Origin: Ehrlichia sp028752135 | GTDB taxonomy: Bacteria; Pseudomonadota; Alphaproteobacteria; Rickettsiales; Anaplasmataceae | DNA length: 64,000 nucleotides | Assembly (NCBI GenBank): GCA_028752135.1 | Contig: CP082782.1 | Location: forward strand, 558,001-622,000 | Direction of reading: 5' to 3' | In this document: positions 10,692 through 20,212 of the stretch, piece by piece | How the letters are laid out: each line of letters begins with the position of its first letter | Position numbering within the stretch: the first letter of the stretch is position 1 | Program-made: the position numbers and the translations under genes | The notes under the pieces: generated by a model | What the model was told of the DNA's origin: nothing | Databases searched by the model: none | The model's input: the letters and a program-made list of their open reading frames with translations, nothing else

Positions 10692-12068
10692 ATGGATAAT
10701 TCATTACCAGTAATAAGGAATAAAACAATAACTAGTGTGTTTAAAGTTATGGGTGAAATGGCCGATGCAATATTTTCTTGGGTTGGTAGTATTAATAAGG
10801 ATTTAACTAGAGATCAGGACATTAATAATCTCTACGAAAAGATGAAAGAATGTGTTAATCCGAAAGGTGGAGAAATTAAAGCAAGGTATAATACTATATC
10901 ACTAGGTAACTTGTATCTTAATTTATCTGATATTGGTAAGGTGATTTTTTTTAAATTATTAAATGAAAGATTTAATGCTGATAGAACTGAGATAGATAAT
11001 AAAATTAGAGAATATGTAACTCAAATAGATGAGGATGAAAAAGAAGAACTAGGATTTGATTTGATGGCAGCTTTAGAATCTCCTAGGTTTCGTATACTTA
11101 AACAATTTATTTCGTTACCGGATGGCTTAAAGTTTATTGTAGATATGAGAGCTGATGTAATGCGATTAAAGGATAAAAATGAACCATTTTTTGCATTAGA
11201 AAAAGATTTGAGAAATATATTGTCTTATTGGTTCGATGTAGGTCTTTTAGATTTGCATCAAATTACATGGGATTCTCCAGCATCCTTGTTAGAGAAGCTG
11301 ATTTTATATGAAGCAGTACATGCAATTTCTTCGTGGGATGACTTACGAGATAGATTGGATTCAGATCGTAGATGTTTTTCTTTTTTTCATTATAAGATGT
11401 TGAGTGAACCATTAATATTTGTAGAAGTGGCACTTGTTGATGAGATTGCTACTAGTATACAAATGTTATTAGATTCCCATGTGCCAGCAAAAGATCCAAA
11501 AGATGCTAAAGTAGCGATTTTTTATTCGATATCGAATACACAAAAAGGACTCTCTGGTATTAGTTTGGGTAATTTTTTAATAAAACGTGTTGTAAATAAA
11601 TTATCGGAAGAATTTCAAAATATTAAAATCTATGCAACTCTTTCTCCAATACCTGGATTTGTTAAATGGCTTATAAAAATTTTACCAGATAATACTAAAT
11701 TGCTTGGTGAGCTTAAAATTACTATGTCTGTGGAGGATATAATGTCATATATTGATGCTAAGCAATATACTGAATTGTCTCAGGATATTAAAAATCTGTT
11801 TCTTAAGTTGTGTGCTTATTATTTAGTAAAGGCTAAAAATGTTGATAGAGCCTTAGATCCAGTAGCACATTTTCATTTGAGTAATGGAGCAATTATAAAA
11901 CAATTGAATTGGATGGCTGATGCTTCCGATAAAGGATTAAATAATTCTATGGGGATTATGGTTAATTATCATTATGAATTATCTAAAATAGATGATAATT
12001 ATGAAAATTATGTGATTAATAAAACAATTAATTGTTCAAAAGAAGTATTGTCACTGTTAAAGCGTTGA
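10692..12068 (+). CDS. Malonyl-CoA decarboxylase
   Basis: Converts malonyl-CoA to acetyl-CoA and CO2. The 458 residues match the MCD family over the full length: a helical N-terminal domain, then the catalytic domain with LEKLILYEAVHAISSWDDLR, DRRCFSFFH, EPLIFVEVAL, FYSISNTQKGLSGISLGNFL and TLSPIPGF, and near the end DPVAHFHLSNGA, which carries the family's catalytic histidine. In an obligate intracellular cell with its own fatty-acid synthesis (fabI lies nearby), the enzyme may drain or buffer malonyl-CoA; that is inference. gatB follows 33 bases downstream on the same strand, so the two are probably cotranscribed. The family call is very firm; the physiological role is not. Confidence 0.93.
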   Translation: MDNSLPVIRNKTITSVFKVMGEMADAIFSWVGSINKDLTRDQDINNLYEKMKECVNPKGGEIKARYNTISLGNLYLNLSDIGKVIFFKLLNERFNADRTEIDNKIREYVTQIDEDEKEELGFDLMAALESPRFRILKQFISLPDGLKFIVDMRADVMRLKDKNEPFFALEKDLRNILSYWFDVGLLDLHQITWDSPASLLEKLILYEAVHAISSWDDLRDRLDSDRRCFSFFHYKMLSEPLIFVEVALVDEIATSIQMLLDSHVPAKDPKDAKVAIFYSISNTQKGLSGISLGNFLIKRVVNKLSEEFQNIKIYATLSPIPGFVKWLIKILPDNTKLLGELKITMSVEDIMSYIDAKQYTELSQDIKNLFLKLCAYYLVKAKNVDRALDPVAHFHLSNGAIIKQLNWMADASDKGLNNSMGIMVNYHYELSKIDDNYENYVINKTINCSKEVLSLLKR

Positions 12069-12101
12069 TTTAGTATGTGTTATCATAAATAATGTGTTTT
12101 T

Positions 12102-13547
12102 ATGAGAGTTATTAAAGGAAATAAATATGATTGGGAAGTAGTAATAGGACTGGAAGTTCACGCGCAAGTTATTTCCAATTCTAAGTTGTTTTCTGGAGCT
12201 TCAGCAAAAACTTATGATTCTTTCCCTAATACACAAGTATCGCTTTTTGATGTGGCAATGCCAGGTATGTTACCTGTATTAAATCGATACTGTATCTATC
12301 AAGCTGTCAAGACTGGTATTGCTTTGTCATGTCAGATTAATAAATATTCAGCTTTTGATAGAAAGAATTATTTTTATCCTGATTTACCCTCTGGATATCA
12401 GATAACGCAATTTTACTATCCTATAGCTACAGGTGGAAAAGTTATTTTAGAGGAACCTGATGGTAGAGAAATACGTATTGCAAGGATTCATCTTGAGCAG
12501 GATGCTGGAAAAAGTATTCATGAATTTGGTAAAACTTATATAGATTTTAACAGGGCAGGTGTTGCATTAATGGAGATAGTTTCTGAGCCTGATTTAAGGT
12601 CTCCTCAGGAAGCGGCAGAGTATTTAAAGAAATTACGTATGATATTGCGTTTTATAGATACATGCGATGGGGATATGGAGAAAGGTTCTTTCCGTTGTGA
12701 TGCAAATGTTTCAGTAAGACCTGTTGGGAGCAGTGAATTTGGGATAAGGTCTGAAATTAAAAATCTTAATTCCATTCGTTATGTAATGCAAGCTATAGAA
12801 TATGAAGCTAATAAGCAGGTTAATACTTTAGAAAATGGAGAAATAGTTACTCAAAATACATTATTGTTCGATGTTGCATCAGGTGAAACAAAGGTTATTA
12901 GAACTAAAGAAGATGCTCACGATTACCGATATTTTCCAGATCCTGATTTATTTCCAGTGAAAATTAATGATCAATATATAGATGATGTAAAATTGTCTTT
13001 ACCAGAGTTACCTATACAGAAAAGAGAGCGTTATATTAATGATTTCAAGCTCAGTAAATATGATGCAGATATTTTGTCTTCTGATAAATATGTTGCTATG
13101 TATTTTGAAGAAGTTATAGAAAAACATGATGCAAAACTTGCATCTTCTTGGATAATAGGTGAGCTTTTTGGTAGATTGAATAAACTTGGAATTACTATTG
13201 ATAAGTCTTCGGTAAAGGCTGAACATTTAATCCAACTCCTGGATTTGATAGTTGATAACACTATTTCTGGTAAAATAGCAAAACAAGTATTTGATATTAT
13301 GTTTGAGTCAGGCAAGTTACCTACAGTAATTGTAAGTGAATATGAATTAAGGCAAGTAAGTGATATTGGTGTATTATCTGAAGTTGTGGAAAATATTTTA
13401 AAAAACAATCCAAGTAAAGTAGCTGAATATAAACAGGGAAAAGAGAAATTATTTGGATATTTTGTAGGACAAGTAATGAAAGAAACACAAGGTAAAGCAA
13501 ATCCCGAAATGGTAAATTCTATTGTCAGACAAAAATTAGATAGTTAG
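12102..13547 (+). CDS. gatB: Aspartyl/glutamyl-tRNA amidotransferase subunit B
   Basis: Subunit B of GatCAB, which converts Glu-tRNA(Gln) (and Asp-tRNA(Asn) where needed) to the amidated form in organisms lacking GlnRS. The 481 residues start with the family signature WEVVIGLEVHAQV. They contain DRKNYFYPDLPSGYQITQ, the Mg/kinase-domain motif HLEQDAGKS, FNRAGVALMEIVSEPDL and DAHDYRYFPDPDL, then a C-terminal YqeY/tail domain ending near QGKANPEMVNSIVRQKL. Length is normal. gatA and gatC are not in the window. It lies downstream of malonyl-CoA decarboxylase with a short gap. Confidence 0.97.
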   Translation: MRVIKGNKYDWEVVIGLEVHAQVISNSKLFSGASAKTYDSFPNTQVSLFDVAMPGMLPVLNRYCIYQAVKTGIALSCQINKYSAFDRKNYFYPDLPSGYQITQFYYPIATGGKVILEEPDGREIRIARIHLEQDAGKSIHEFGKTYIDFNRAGVALMEIVSEPDLRSPQEAAEYLKKLRMILRFIDTCDGDMEKGSFRCDANVSVRPVGSSEFGIRSEIKNLNSIRYVMQAIEYEANKQVNTLENGEIVTQNTLLFDVASGETKVIRTKEDAHDYRYFPDPDLFPVKINDQYIDDVKLSLPELPIQKRERYINDFKLSKYDADILSSDKYVAMYFEEVIEKHDAKLASSWIIGELFGRLNKLGITIDKSSVKAEHLIQLLDLIVDNTISGKIAKQVFDIMFESGKLPTVIVSEYELRQVSDIGVLSEVVENILKNNPSKVAEYKQGKEKLFGYFVGQVMKETQGKANPEMVNSIVRQKLDS

Positions 13548-14154
13548 TTGTACAGGTTTATTTGTTATACAATTAGAAGATTAAAATGTTGCTATAGGTC
13601 AAGTGTATATATTTAAAATATGTAAGTAGACTTATTGATAGTTGATAATAAGTGTAATATAAGATTTGTTATTGATGTTTTTTGGATTGAATAATAGTCA
13701 TAGAGGTTGTCTGTATACTATAGAGGTAGATCATTGTTTAATGATTAAATTAAAGAAGTTATATGAGAGTTGTTATGGATATAGAAAATATGTTTTATAT
13801 ATTATAATTGTATAGATTAAATGGTATAGTGATGCTAAATTGATAATGAATTTTTAATAATTATTAAAAAAATTTACATAGTTTTATAAGCTAAAAATTA
13901 GTAAAAATCAATTTAGGTATAACAATGGATAGAAGCGCTATTTATTATTAAATAATATGTTAAAGTTATTTATTAAGTATGTGATGTAAAAAAATTATTT
14001 TCTTATATTTTGCATTACTTGGTTGAAATAAATATTAGATAATGTTATTAAAATATGTGATATTTTATAGGAGTTGAGGAAGGTTAAGGTAAAAGGTTAA
14101 AACCTTATTGACAACTTCTTTTGTACTTATTAGCATTATAGATCTATATTTATC
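13548..14154. other. Non-coding gap with the tRNA-Asp promoter
   Basis: No coding frame. The last 50 bases carry a good sigma70 promoter for tRNA-Asp (listed separately). The rest is AT-rich DNA with no structure I can name. Confidence 0.55.
14108..14136 (+). promoter_or_regulatory. Promoter of tRNA-Asp
   Basis: TTGACA at 14108-14113, a 17-base spacer, and TAGCAT at 14131-14136, placed 18 bases before the tRNA. The spacing to the RNA start fits transcription beginning a few bases upstream of the mature 5' end. Confidence 0.6.
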
Positions 14155-14228
14155 GGGGGTGTAGCTCAGTTGGTTAGAGCGCAAGCCTGTCACGCTTGAG
14201 GTCGCGAGTTCGAGCCTCGTCACTCCCG
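14155..14228 (+). tRNA. tRNA-Asp (anticodon GTC)
   Basis: A full cloverleaf can be drawn. The acceptor stem GGGGGTG pairs with CACTCCC (one G-T pair), the D arm is GCTC/GAGC, the anticodon stem CAAGC/GCTTG carries loop CTGTCAC with anticodon GTC, and the T arm is GCGAG/CTCGT with loop TTCGAGC. The discriminator base is G, as expected for tRNA-Asp. The full 3' CCA is not encoded (only CA follows), so the end is completed by tRNA nucleotidyltransferase. This is the only tRNA I find in the window. Confidence 0.96.
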
Positions 14229-14302
14229 CATCTTGAAAAGTTTTTTATGATAGTTTGTGATCTATTGGTTAAAAAAAATAGCTAAAAAATAAGGAGATAT
14301 AA

Positions 14303-15171
14303 GTGCTTGCTAGTGATATAATGAAAGGAAAGAGAGGATTAATTATTGGAATTGCTAACGATAAATCTTTAGCTTGGGGAATTGCTAAAACTTTAGCTAT
14401 GCATGGCGCCGATATAGCAGTTACTTATTTATCTGATATTTTTAAAAAGAGACTAGATCCTTTAATAGAATCTATAGGAGTAAATTTAGTGCTACAATGT
14501 GATGTTTCTAAGTCAGATTCTATAGATAATATGTTTATGCAACTTAGTAAAGAGTGGGATAGTATAGACTTTCTGGTTCATGCTGTTGCTTTTCTGATAA
14601 AAATGAACTTAAAGGTAGATATATTGATACATCTTTAGGTAATTTTTTGACGTCTATGCATATATCATGTTATTCACTTACCTATCTTGCTAAGAAAGTA
14701 GAGAATATGATGTCTGCTAGTGGTGGAAGTATTTTAACATTATCGTATTATGGGGCTCAAAAAGTAATGCCTCACTATAATGTTATGGGAGTATGTAAAG
14801 CAGCCTTAGAAGCGAGTGTAAAATATTTAGCAGTTGATTTAGGTTCTAAAAATATTAGAGTTAATGCTATTTCTGCTGGTCCAGTTAGGACTTTGGCATC
14901 TGCTGGTATAGGTGATTTCCATTATATATTAACATGGAATAAATATAATGCACCTTTACGAAGGAATACTACAATAGAAGATGTAGGAGGAGCAGCACTT
15001 TATTTGTTAAGTGATTTAGGTAAAGGTACTACTGGTGAAACCTTATATGTTGATAGTGGTTACCATGCTGTAGGTATGAAAGCAATAGATGCTCCTGATA
15101 TTAATTATATTGAAGAAAAAAATAGTTGGTGGTGTATTTGTAGAATTATAATATTTAAATGTATGATTTAA
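14303..15171 (+). pseudogene. fabI: Enoyl-[acyl-carrier-protein] reductase (NADH), frameshifted as written
   Basis: Reduces the enoyl-ACP intermediate in the last step of type II fatty-acid elongation. The start is GTG 14303 behind the ribosome site AAGGAG. GKRGLIIGIANDKSLAWGIA is the FabI-type nucleotide-binding N-terminus, and YGAQKVMPHYNVMGVCKAAL carries the catalytic Tyr and Lys. The frame breaks at 14590-14593: the run TTTT should be TTTTT, and adding one T restores FSDKNELKGRYIDTSLGNF. A second slip is likely at 15116-15122, where one more A would end the protein as NYIEEKK near 15123 instead of adding an odd 15-residue tail. FabI is normally essential, so sequencing error is the favoured explanation. 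tRNA-Asp lies upstream and dnaA downstream. Confidence 0.88.
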
Positions 15172-15410
15172 TTTCTTATTAATTGATGTGTAATATTACT
15201 AATTTTCTTTATTTTTTTGTATATATTTGTTTCATTTTGTATGTTTTTGGTTGTATATTACTGTATTAGTATAAGATTGGCTTCTTTATGAAAATTGATG
15301 TATGAGTTTGTTTTTCTTTATATAATGCAGGAAATCGTAAGTCTTGGTAATTTGTATATTGATTGGATTTATGGTTTTTGAAGTTATAATTGTAGTTGTG
15401 GATTGGCTAT

Positions 15411-16805
15411 ATGAGTGATAATAGTACTTGGCTTTTGGGGAATTGTGTAAAAGAAAAGTTTCAATCTGATAACCAAGTAATTTGGAAAGATATTCAAAGT
15501 AAGTTACACAAATTTTATGGCAATGCTATATATGATAGTTGGTTGAGTGTACTAGTGTATGTTAATAATGAAGGAGGTAAAGTTTTACTTTCTGCTCCTA
15601 CGCGGTTTATTAAAGAGTGGATATTAGTACATTATTTAGATCAAATTTTAAAGTATTGGCAAGATGAAGATCAGACTGTTTGTTCTGTAGATATTTGTGT
15701 TGTTAATAATCAGGATACTAATTTAATAGTTGATGTTAAAGATCAGCAAGATAAGGAGATAAAAAATAATTATGATCATTTAAGTTCTCCTTTAGATCCC
15801 AGATTCACTTTTGAAAATTTTGTAGTAGGTAAACCAAATGAGCTTGCATTTGCTGCAGCTAGAAGAGTCGCAGAATCTAGTGATCCAATATCTGGGAGTA
15901 ATCCTTTATTTTTATATGGTGGAGTTGGACTTGGAAAAACTCATCTTATGCATGCCATTGCTTGGTATGTTATAAAGTCTTACTCAAAAAGGAAAATTGC
16001 TTATCTTTCAGCAGAAAAGTTTATGTATCAGTATGTTACTGCATTAAGAAGCAAAGACATAATGTTATTTAAGGAACAATTCCGTTCTGTAGACATATTG
16101 ATGGTTGATGATGTACAGTTTATTAGTGGTAAAGATAGTACTCAAGAAGAATTTTTTCATACTTTTAATGCATTAATAGATCAGAATAAGCAATTGGTTA
16201 TATCTGCTGATAGGTCACCAAGTGATTTAGATGGTGTTGAGGAAAGGATAAAGTCAAGGTTAGGATGGGGATTGGTTGCTGATATCAATGAAACAACTTT
16301 TGAATTAAGGTTAGGTATATTACAGCTGAAAGTTGAAAAAATGGGTATCAATATTCCGAATAAGGTATTGGAATTTTTAGCAAAAAATATAAAGTCTAAC
16401 ATCAGGGAATTAGAAGGTGCACTTAATAAGGTAGTAGCACATTCTTCACTAGTTGGATGTAGTATTACTTTAGATTCAGCAAGTGACATTTTATCTGATT
16501 TATTACGTGCAAACCATAAATCAGTTACATTGGAGTGTATTCAGAAAAAGGTTGCTGAATTTTTTAATATCAAAATGTCTGATATGTATTCTACTAGAAG
16601 ATTAAGGACATTAGCTCGACCTAGGCAAGTAGCAATGTATTTATCAAAAAAACTAACTCAAAAAAGTCTACCAGAAATTGGTAAAAGTTTTGGAGGAAGG
16701 GACCATGCTACAGTAATTCATGCTGTTAAGCAAGTAGAAAAATTAATGGAGACAGATAATAAACTCAGGGATGATATTAATTTATTGACTAGAATGTTAA
16801 GATAA
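15411..16805 (+). CDS. dnaA: Chromosomal replication initiator protein DnaA
   Basis: AAA+ ATPase that binds DnaA boxes and opens the origin. The N-terminal domain I has IWKDIQSKLHKFYGNAIYDSWL. The ATPase starts at LDPRFTFENFVVGKPNELAFAA, with Walker A GGVGLGKTH and Walker B DILMVDDVQF. The C-terminal DNA-binding domain ends with FGGRDHATVIHAVKQV. The frame also allows a GTG start at 15396 (five residues longer); ATG 15411, giving MSDNSTWLL, is the more natural start. Length (464) is normal. No cluster of DnaA boxes or recF/dnaN/gyrB lies nearby, so this is not evidence that the origin is here. Confidence 0.96.
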   Translation: MSDNSTWLLGNCVKEKFQSDNQVIWKDIQSKLHKFYGNAIYDSWLSVLVYVNNEGGKVLLSAPTRFIKEWILVHYLDQILKYWQDEDQTVCSVDICVVNNQDTNLIVDVKDQQDKEIKNNYDHLSSPLDPRFTFENFVVGKPNELAFAAARRVAESSDPISGSNPLFLYGGVGLGKTHLMHAIAWYVIKSYSKRKIAYLSAEKFMYQYVTALRSKDIMLFKEQFRSVDILMVDDVQFISGKDSTQEEFFHTFNALIDQNKQLVISADRSPSDLDGVEERIKSRLGWGLVADINETTFELRLGILQLKVEKMGINIPNKVLEFLAKNIKSNIRELEGALNKVVAHSSLVGCSITLDSASDILSDLLRANHKSVTLECIQKKVAEFFNIKMSDMYSTRRLRTLARPRQVAMYLSKKLTQKSLPEIGKSFGGRDHATVIHAVKQVEKLMETDNKLRDDINLLTRMLR

Positions 16806-17457
16806 TCAAATAGGTATTATATGTGTAGTGGTATTTGTTCTTGGTTTATAGTAAATGTTCTATTGGTGATTTATTCTTATTTAATATAGTTGTAAATTTT
16901 TAGTCTTTAGAACTTTAGTTTGGAGCTATTGCTTGTAAAAGTAAAAGTTGTAGTAATAGAATTATATGTATATTACTCATGGAATTCTTAATATATTTTA
17001 GAGTACAAAAAATAGGTTTTTTTTGTTTAGAATTGTTACTTGTTAAAACATTATAGAACGTGAATTCTATTGTCATATTATTTATCCTATAGTTATGGAT
17101 TATGTATTGTTACTGAGGTTCTTGTGTGTTTTAGGTGCAAGTGAGTCTTTGGTTTAAGTTATTTGTAAGTAGTGAAACTTTATAGAGCATTATTAATCTT
17201 TGTAGTACTAGGATTGTGTATTACTACTAAAATTCTTATATGTTTTATAGTACAATGAGTTTTGTTTTAGAGTTGTTTGTAAATAGTAATGAGGTATAAG
17301 ACATATCTAAGTTGATATTATTATAATCCTTGTAAGTACTTAATTTCCTGCTAAATCTTTAAGTATTTATAAGTAGGGTAACTTTATGGGAATATGAATT
17401 TAATAAATTGAAGTATCAATTTCTTTATTATTTTGTAATACTATTTTGAAAAAGTTG
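16806..17457. other. Gap between convergent dnaA and an unrecognised gene, with tandem repeats
   Basis: No coding frame. Most of the gap from about 16959 to 17400 is made of diverged tandem copies of a unit of about 115-140 bases (listed separately). Confidence 0.6.
16959..17400. repeat. Diverged tandem repeat, three to four copies
   Basis: Copies begin near 16959, 17098 and 17212, with a partial fourth near 17361. Shared pieces include GATTATGTATTGTTACT / GATTGTGTATTACTACT, then GTTTTAGGTGCAA / GTTTTATAGTACAA / ATTTTAGAGTACAA, then TTATTTGTAAGTAGTGAAAC / TTGTTTGTAAATAGTAATG / TATTTATAAGTAGGGTAAC. The copies have diverged strongly and the unit length varies, so the array is old. Tandem repeats in gaps are a known trait of some ehrlichial genomes. 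Confidence 0.6.
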
Positions 17458-18462
17458 TTAAAGTTGTTTACTGGTTGGTTGTGTATTTTGTTGTTCACTT
17501 TCTTCTTTTTGACGTTGTAATATTGCAGAATAATTCTGTGGTTGATTACTCCTTACTGATTGACTTATTACTCTTTCTGGGAATGGATTATGGATAGTGC
17601 CTTCTTTATCTTTATCTTCTGTAATTAAGCTGTATACACCTTTTCCAATAATACCAATAAGGGTTAATGGTAATACTGCACCCAAAAGACCAGACATTCC
17701 AAATGAAAGCGCACCTAAGGCAATATAAGTACATTGTGTAGGTACACTTATTGCTGTATCTAGAGTCATTTCGTCTAAAGATCCTAAAAACTGTCTTTCT
17801 GTATCTTTTTTACCAAAACTAAGTTTTTTCCTTAAAGAAGCTAGTGGGTTGCGTAAATCTATTCCTGTAAATTCTTCAAGTTTAATAGATACTGTTTGAA
17901 GTGATAAACTGCTGCTTTCTCTTTGATGTGATGCTATGGCTTCTTTTAGTTGTCTTTGTTGTTCTGGAACTGGTATGTCTTCTTCTAGATGTCCACAAGC
18001 AATTATTACTTCAAGTAGTGTTTCAAATTCTTTTTCTGATGTATCTTGTATTACTTTATTAAACTCTGCTAGTAACGTAAGATTGTATATTCCTTGTATT
18101 ATTAGGCTTCTTTTCCTATGTTCTAAAGGTTTGAGACATCTAGTTAATATTTCTACTTTATTTTCTCCTAGTTGATCTTTATCAGATAAATACTCTATAA
18201 TTTTATTATTAAGTTCATTGTTGGCATATGTTGATGCATCATTAGTAAATCTAGGACTTGAAATATATTGTTCAATTTCTTGGGGATCTTTATTTTGCTC
18301 AATTAACTTTGTTCTTGTATGTTCTGTGTATTGATCCCTTAGCTCAAGGTATGAATTATTTAGTAGTTCTTTTGTATGTGCTATTGCTTTTAAAAGGCTT
18401 TCTGGGGATACTGTTTTATTACCAGAATATATTGTTTTAGGAGTCTCTTTAGGAAAAAACAT
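17458..18462 (-). CDS. Unrecognised protein with hydrophobic hairpin and Gln-rich tail
   Basis: I do not recognise this 334-residue protein. Residues 1-230 are polar, charged and predicted helical by eye, without a signal peptide. Residues 240-280 are a long hydrophobic stretch rich in Gly, Ala and Leu that could form one or two membrane helices. Residues 301-334 are a polar tail with many glutamines (SNQPQNYSAILQRQKEE then QQNTQPTSKQL). Such a layout, with a cytosolic front, membrane hairpin and polar tail, is common among secreted ehrlichial proteins, but no secretion signal can be proven by reading. It stands alone and convergent to dnaA, next to an array of old repeats. Probably an Ehrlichia-lineage protein. 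Confidence 0.75.
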   Translation of the reverse strand: MFFPKETPKTIYSGNKTVSPESLLKAIAHTKELLNNSYLELRDQYTEHTRTKLIEQNKDPQEIEQYISSPRFTNDASTYANNELNNKIIEYLSDKDQLGENKVEILTRCLKPLEHRKRSLIIQGIYNLTLLAEFNKVIQDTSEKEFETLLEVIIACGHLEEDIPVPEQQRQLKEAIASHQRESSSLSLQTVSIKLEEFTGIDLRNPLASLRKKLSFGKKDTERQFLGSLDEMTLDTAISVPTQCTYIALGALSFGMSGLLGAVLPLTLIGIIGKGVYSLITEDKDKEGTIHNPFPERVISQSVRSNQPQNYSAILQRQKEESEQQNTQPTSKQL

Positions 18463-18864
18463 ATTTTTCTTTAAAAAATTAACTTATTGATGTTGTACAA
18501 TTATACTTGAATATATGTATATAATCAACAATCATATATACTCTATAGTTCTTAAATACTAATTGATAATAATTAAATATTATAAGTATTATATGATAAA
18601 TTTATTAATAATTTAATACTAAAGATATATCTATTTATCAAATTATCCTTTGTAAAGTGGTAAATTTATTATTGTAGTCAGTTTTTAGGAGGTATACCAT
18701 AATAATATATGTTTTTAATACTAAAGCTTATTAGACAGTATATTTTTTATATAGTATTTATGCAATTTTTATGTTGTAAGTTATGTAATAAATATAATAA
18801 TTAATATTATTGAGTTGAGTGATGTATTTGAAAATTAATTTGATGTTTTTTTGAGAATCTATTA
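18463..18864. other. Non-coding gap between divergent unknown gene and nadD
   Basis: Should contain promoters for both flanking genes. Extremely AT-rich; I can name no specific element. Confidence 0.45.
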
Positions 18865-19427
18865 ATGACAAAAAAGTTGACTATAGGGTTGTTGGGTGGA
18901 TCTTTTAATCCTCCACATTGTGGGCATCTATATATTACTCAAGAAGCTATAAAAAAATTAGGTGTAGATAGGGTATGGTGGTTGATTGTATCTAAAAATC
19001 CTTTTAAGTTTAATGGTGGTTATAGTATTGAAGATAGAGTTATTTTATCTCGAAAGTTAGCTTCTAAATGTAGGAAAGTAGGTGTTATTAGAATTGAAGA
19101 GTGTTATAGTTATAATGTTGTAGTAGGTTTGAAAAAGAAATTTAAAAATGCTAAATTTATATGGTTAATGGGAAATGATAATCTTTTTCTTTTCATTACT
19201 GGTATAGGTGGAAAGATTTTTGTAAATTACTGCCAATTATTGTTTTTGAACGTGATAAACATGTGTATAAATCCTTGAATACTCCTTTTGTAAGTTATAT
19301 GCGAAATATGTATTTTGTGAGATTTCAATTGCTATTGAATTCTCAATATGGATGGAGTTTTATTAGATTAAAACCTTATAATATATCATCTTCTGAGCTG
19401 AGAGGGTATAGTTTAAATAAAATATAG
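18865..19427 (+). pseudogene. nadD: Nicotinate-nucleotide adenylyltransferase, frameshifted as written
   Basis: Adenylylates nicotinate mononucleotide in NAD synthesis. The N-terminus GLLGGSFNPPHCGHLYITQEA holds the GxFNPxHxGH nucleotidyltransferase signature, and WWLIVSKNPFK follows. As written the frame ends at 19278. Adding one T to the five-T run at 19184-19188 restores GNDNLFSFHYWYRWKDFCKL and an open frame to TAG at 19425-19427, ending with YNISSSELRGYSLNKI, the expected ISSTxIR-like tail motif. NadD is normally essential, so the one-base slip is probably a consensus error. pdxJ follows 65 bases downstream. Confidence 0.88.
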
Positions 19428-19492
19428 TATTTGTATAAAATTCTTATCGGTAATGTATAATGTATTTATAATCATAAATATAAGAGGTACTT

Positions 19493-20212
19493 ATGTCGGA
19501 TATTGCTTTGGGAGTTAATATTGATCATATAGCAACGTTAAGAAACGCTAGAAATACTGATTATCCAGATGTTGTTGAAATAGCAAATATAGCGGTAGAT
19601 CATGGTGCGGACTTCATTACTGTTCATTTGCGAGAGGATCGTAGGCATATAAAAGATAGCGATGTTTTTAAATTAAAAGATAGTTTGAAAGTTCCATTAA
19701 ATTTGGAAATTGCGGCAACTGATGAGATGTTGAAAATAGCAATTGCGGTTCAACCAGAATGTGTATGTTTAGTTCCTGAAAAAAGACAAGAACTTACTAC
19801 AGAAGGAGGATTAGATGTAGAGCATATTTTTTCTGACCTAGTACCATTTATTACAAAATTACATGATAATAATGTAAAAGTGACACTATTTATTGAACCA
19901 GATGTTAATCAAATTGATTTTGCAAAAAAGCTATTAGTTGATAATGTAGAGTTACATACAGGAATATATTGTAATAATGCTACAGAAGATGCGTTATCTG
20001 AGATCAAAAAAGCTGCAACACACTGTTATCAACAACGAATTGGGTGCCATGCTGGACATGGATTAAATTATGAAAGTGCTGCTACTATAGCAAAGATACC
20101 ATACATATCAGCACTTAATATAGGGCATTTTTTAATTTGTGAAGCTATACTACATGGTATAGGTACATCTGTTTACAAAATGAAAAAGACCATTATTAAT
20201 TCCCTTTGCTAA
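19493..20212 (+). CDS. pdxJ: Pyridoxine 5'-phosphate synthase
   Basis: Makes pyridoxine 5'-phosphate from 1-deoxy-xylulose 5-phosphate and aminoacetone phosphate, the ring-closing step of DXP-dependent vitamin B6 synthesis. The 239 residues are normal. LGVNIDHIATLRNAR is the N-terminal family signature, VHLREDRRHI carries active-site residues, and RIGCHAGHGLNY and ISALNIGHFL are the phosphate-binding loops. A ribosome site AAGAGG precedes ATG 19493. Its last four bases overlap the end of the convergent HU/IHF-like gene. Confidence 0.96.
   Translation: MSDIALGVNIDHIATLRNARNTDYPDVVEIANIAVDHGADFITVHLREDRRHIKDSDVFKLKDSLKVPLNLEIAATDEMLKIAIAVQPECVCLVPEKRQELTTEGGLDVEHIFSDLVPFITKLHDNNVKVTLFIEPDVNQIDFAKKLLVDNVELHTGIYCNNATEDALSEIKKAATHCYQQRIGCHAGHGLNYESAATIAKIPYISALNIGHFLICEAILHGIGTSVYKMKKTIINSLC

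Noticed and set aside
15175..15410. Replication origin next to dnaA
   Set aside because: Only a poor DnaA-box-like piece (TTGTGGATTG near 15395) is present; no cluster of boxes, no dnaN/recF/gyrB, and no skew change.
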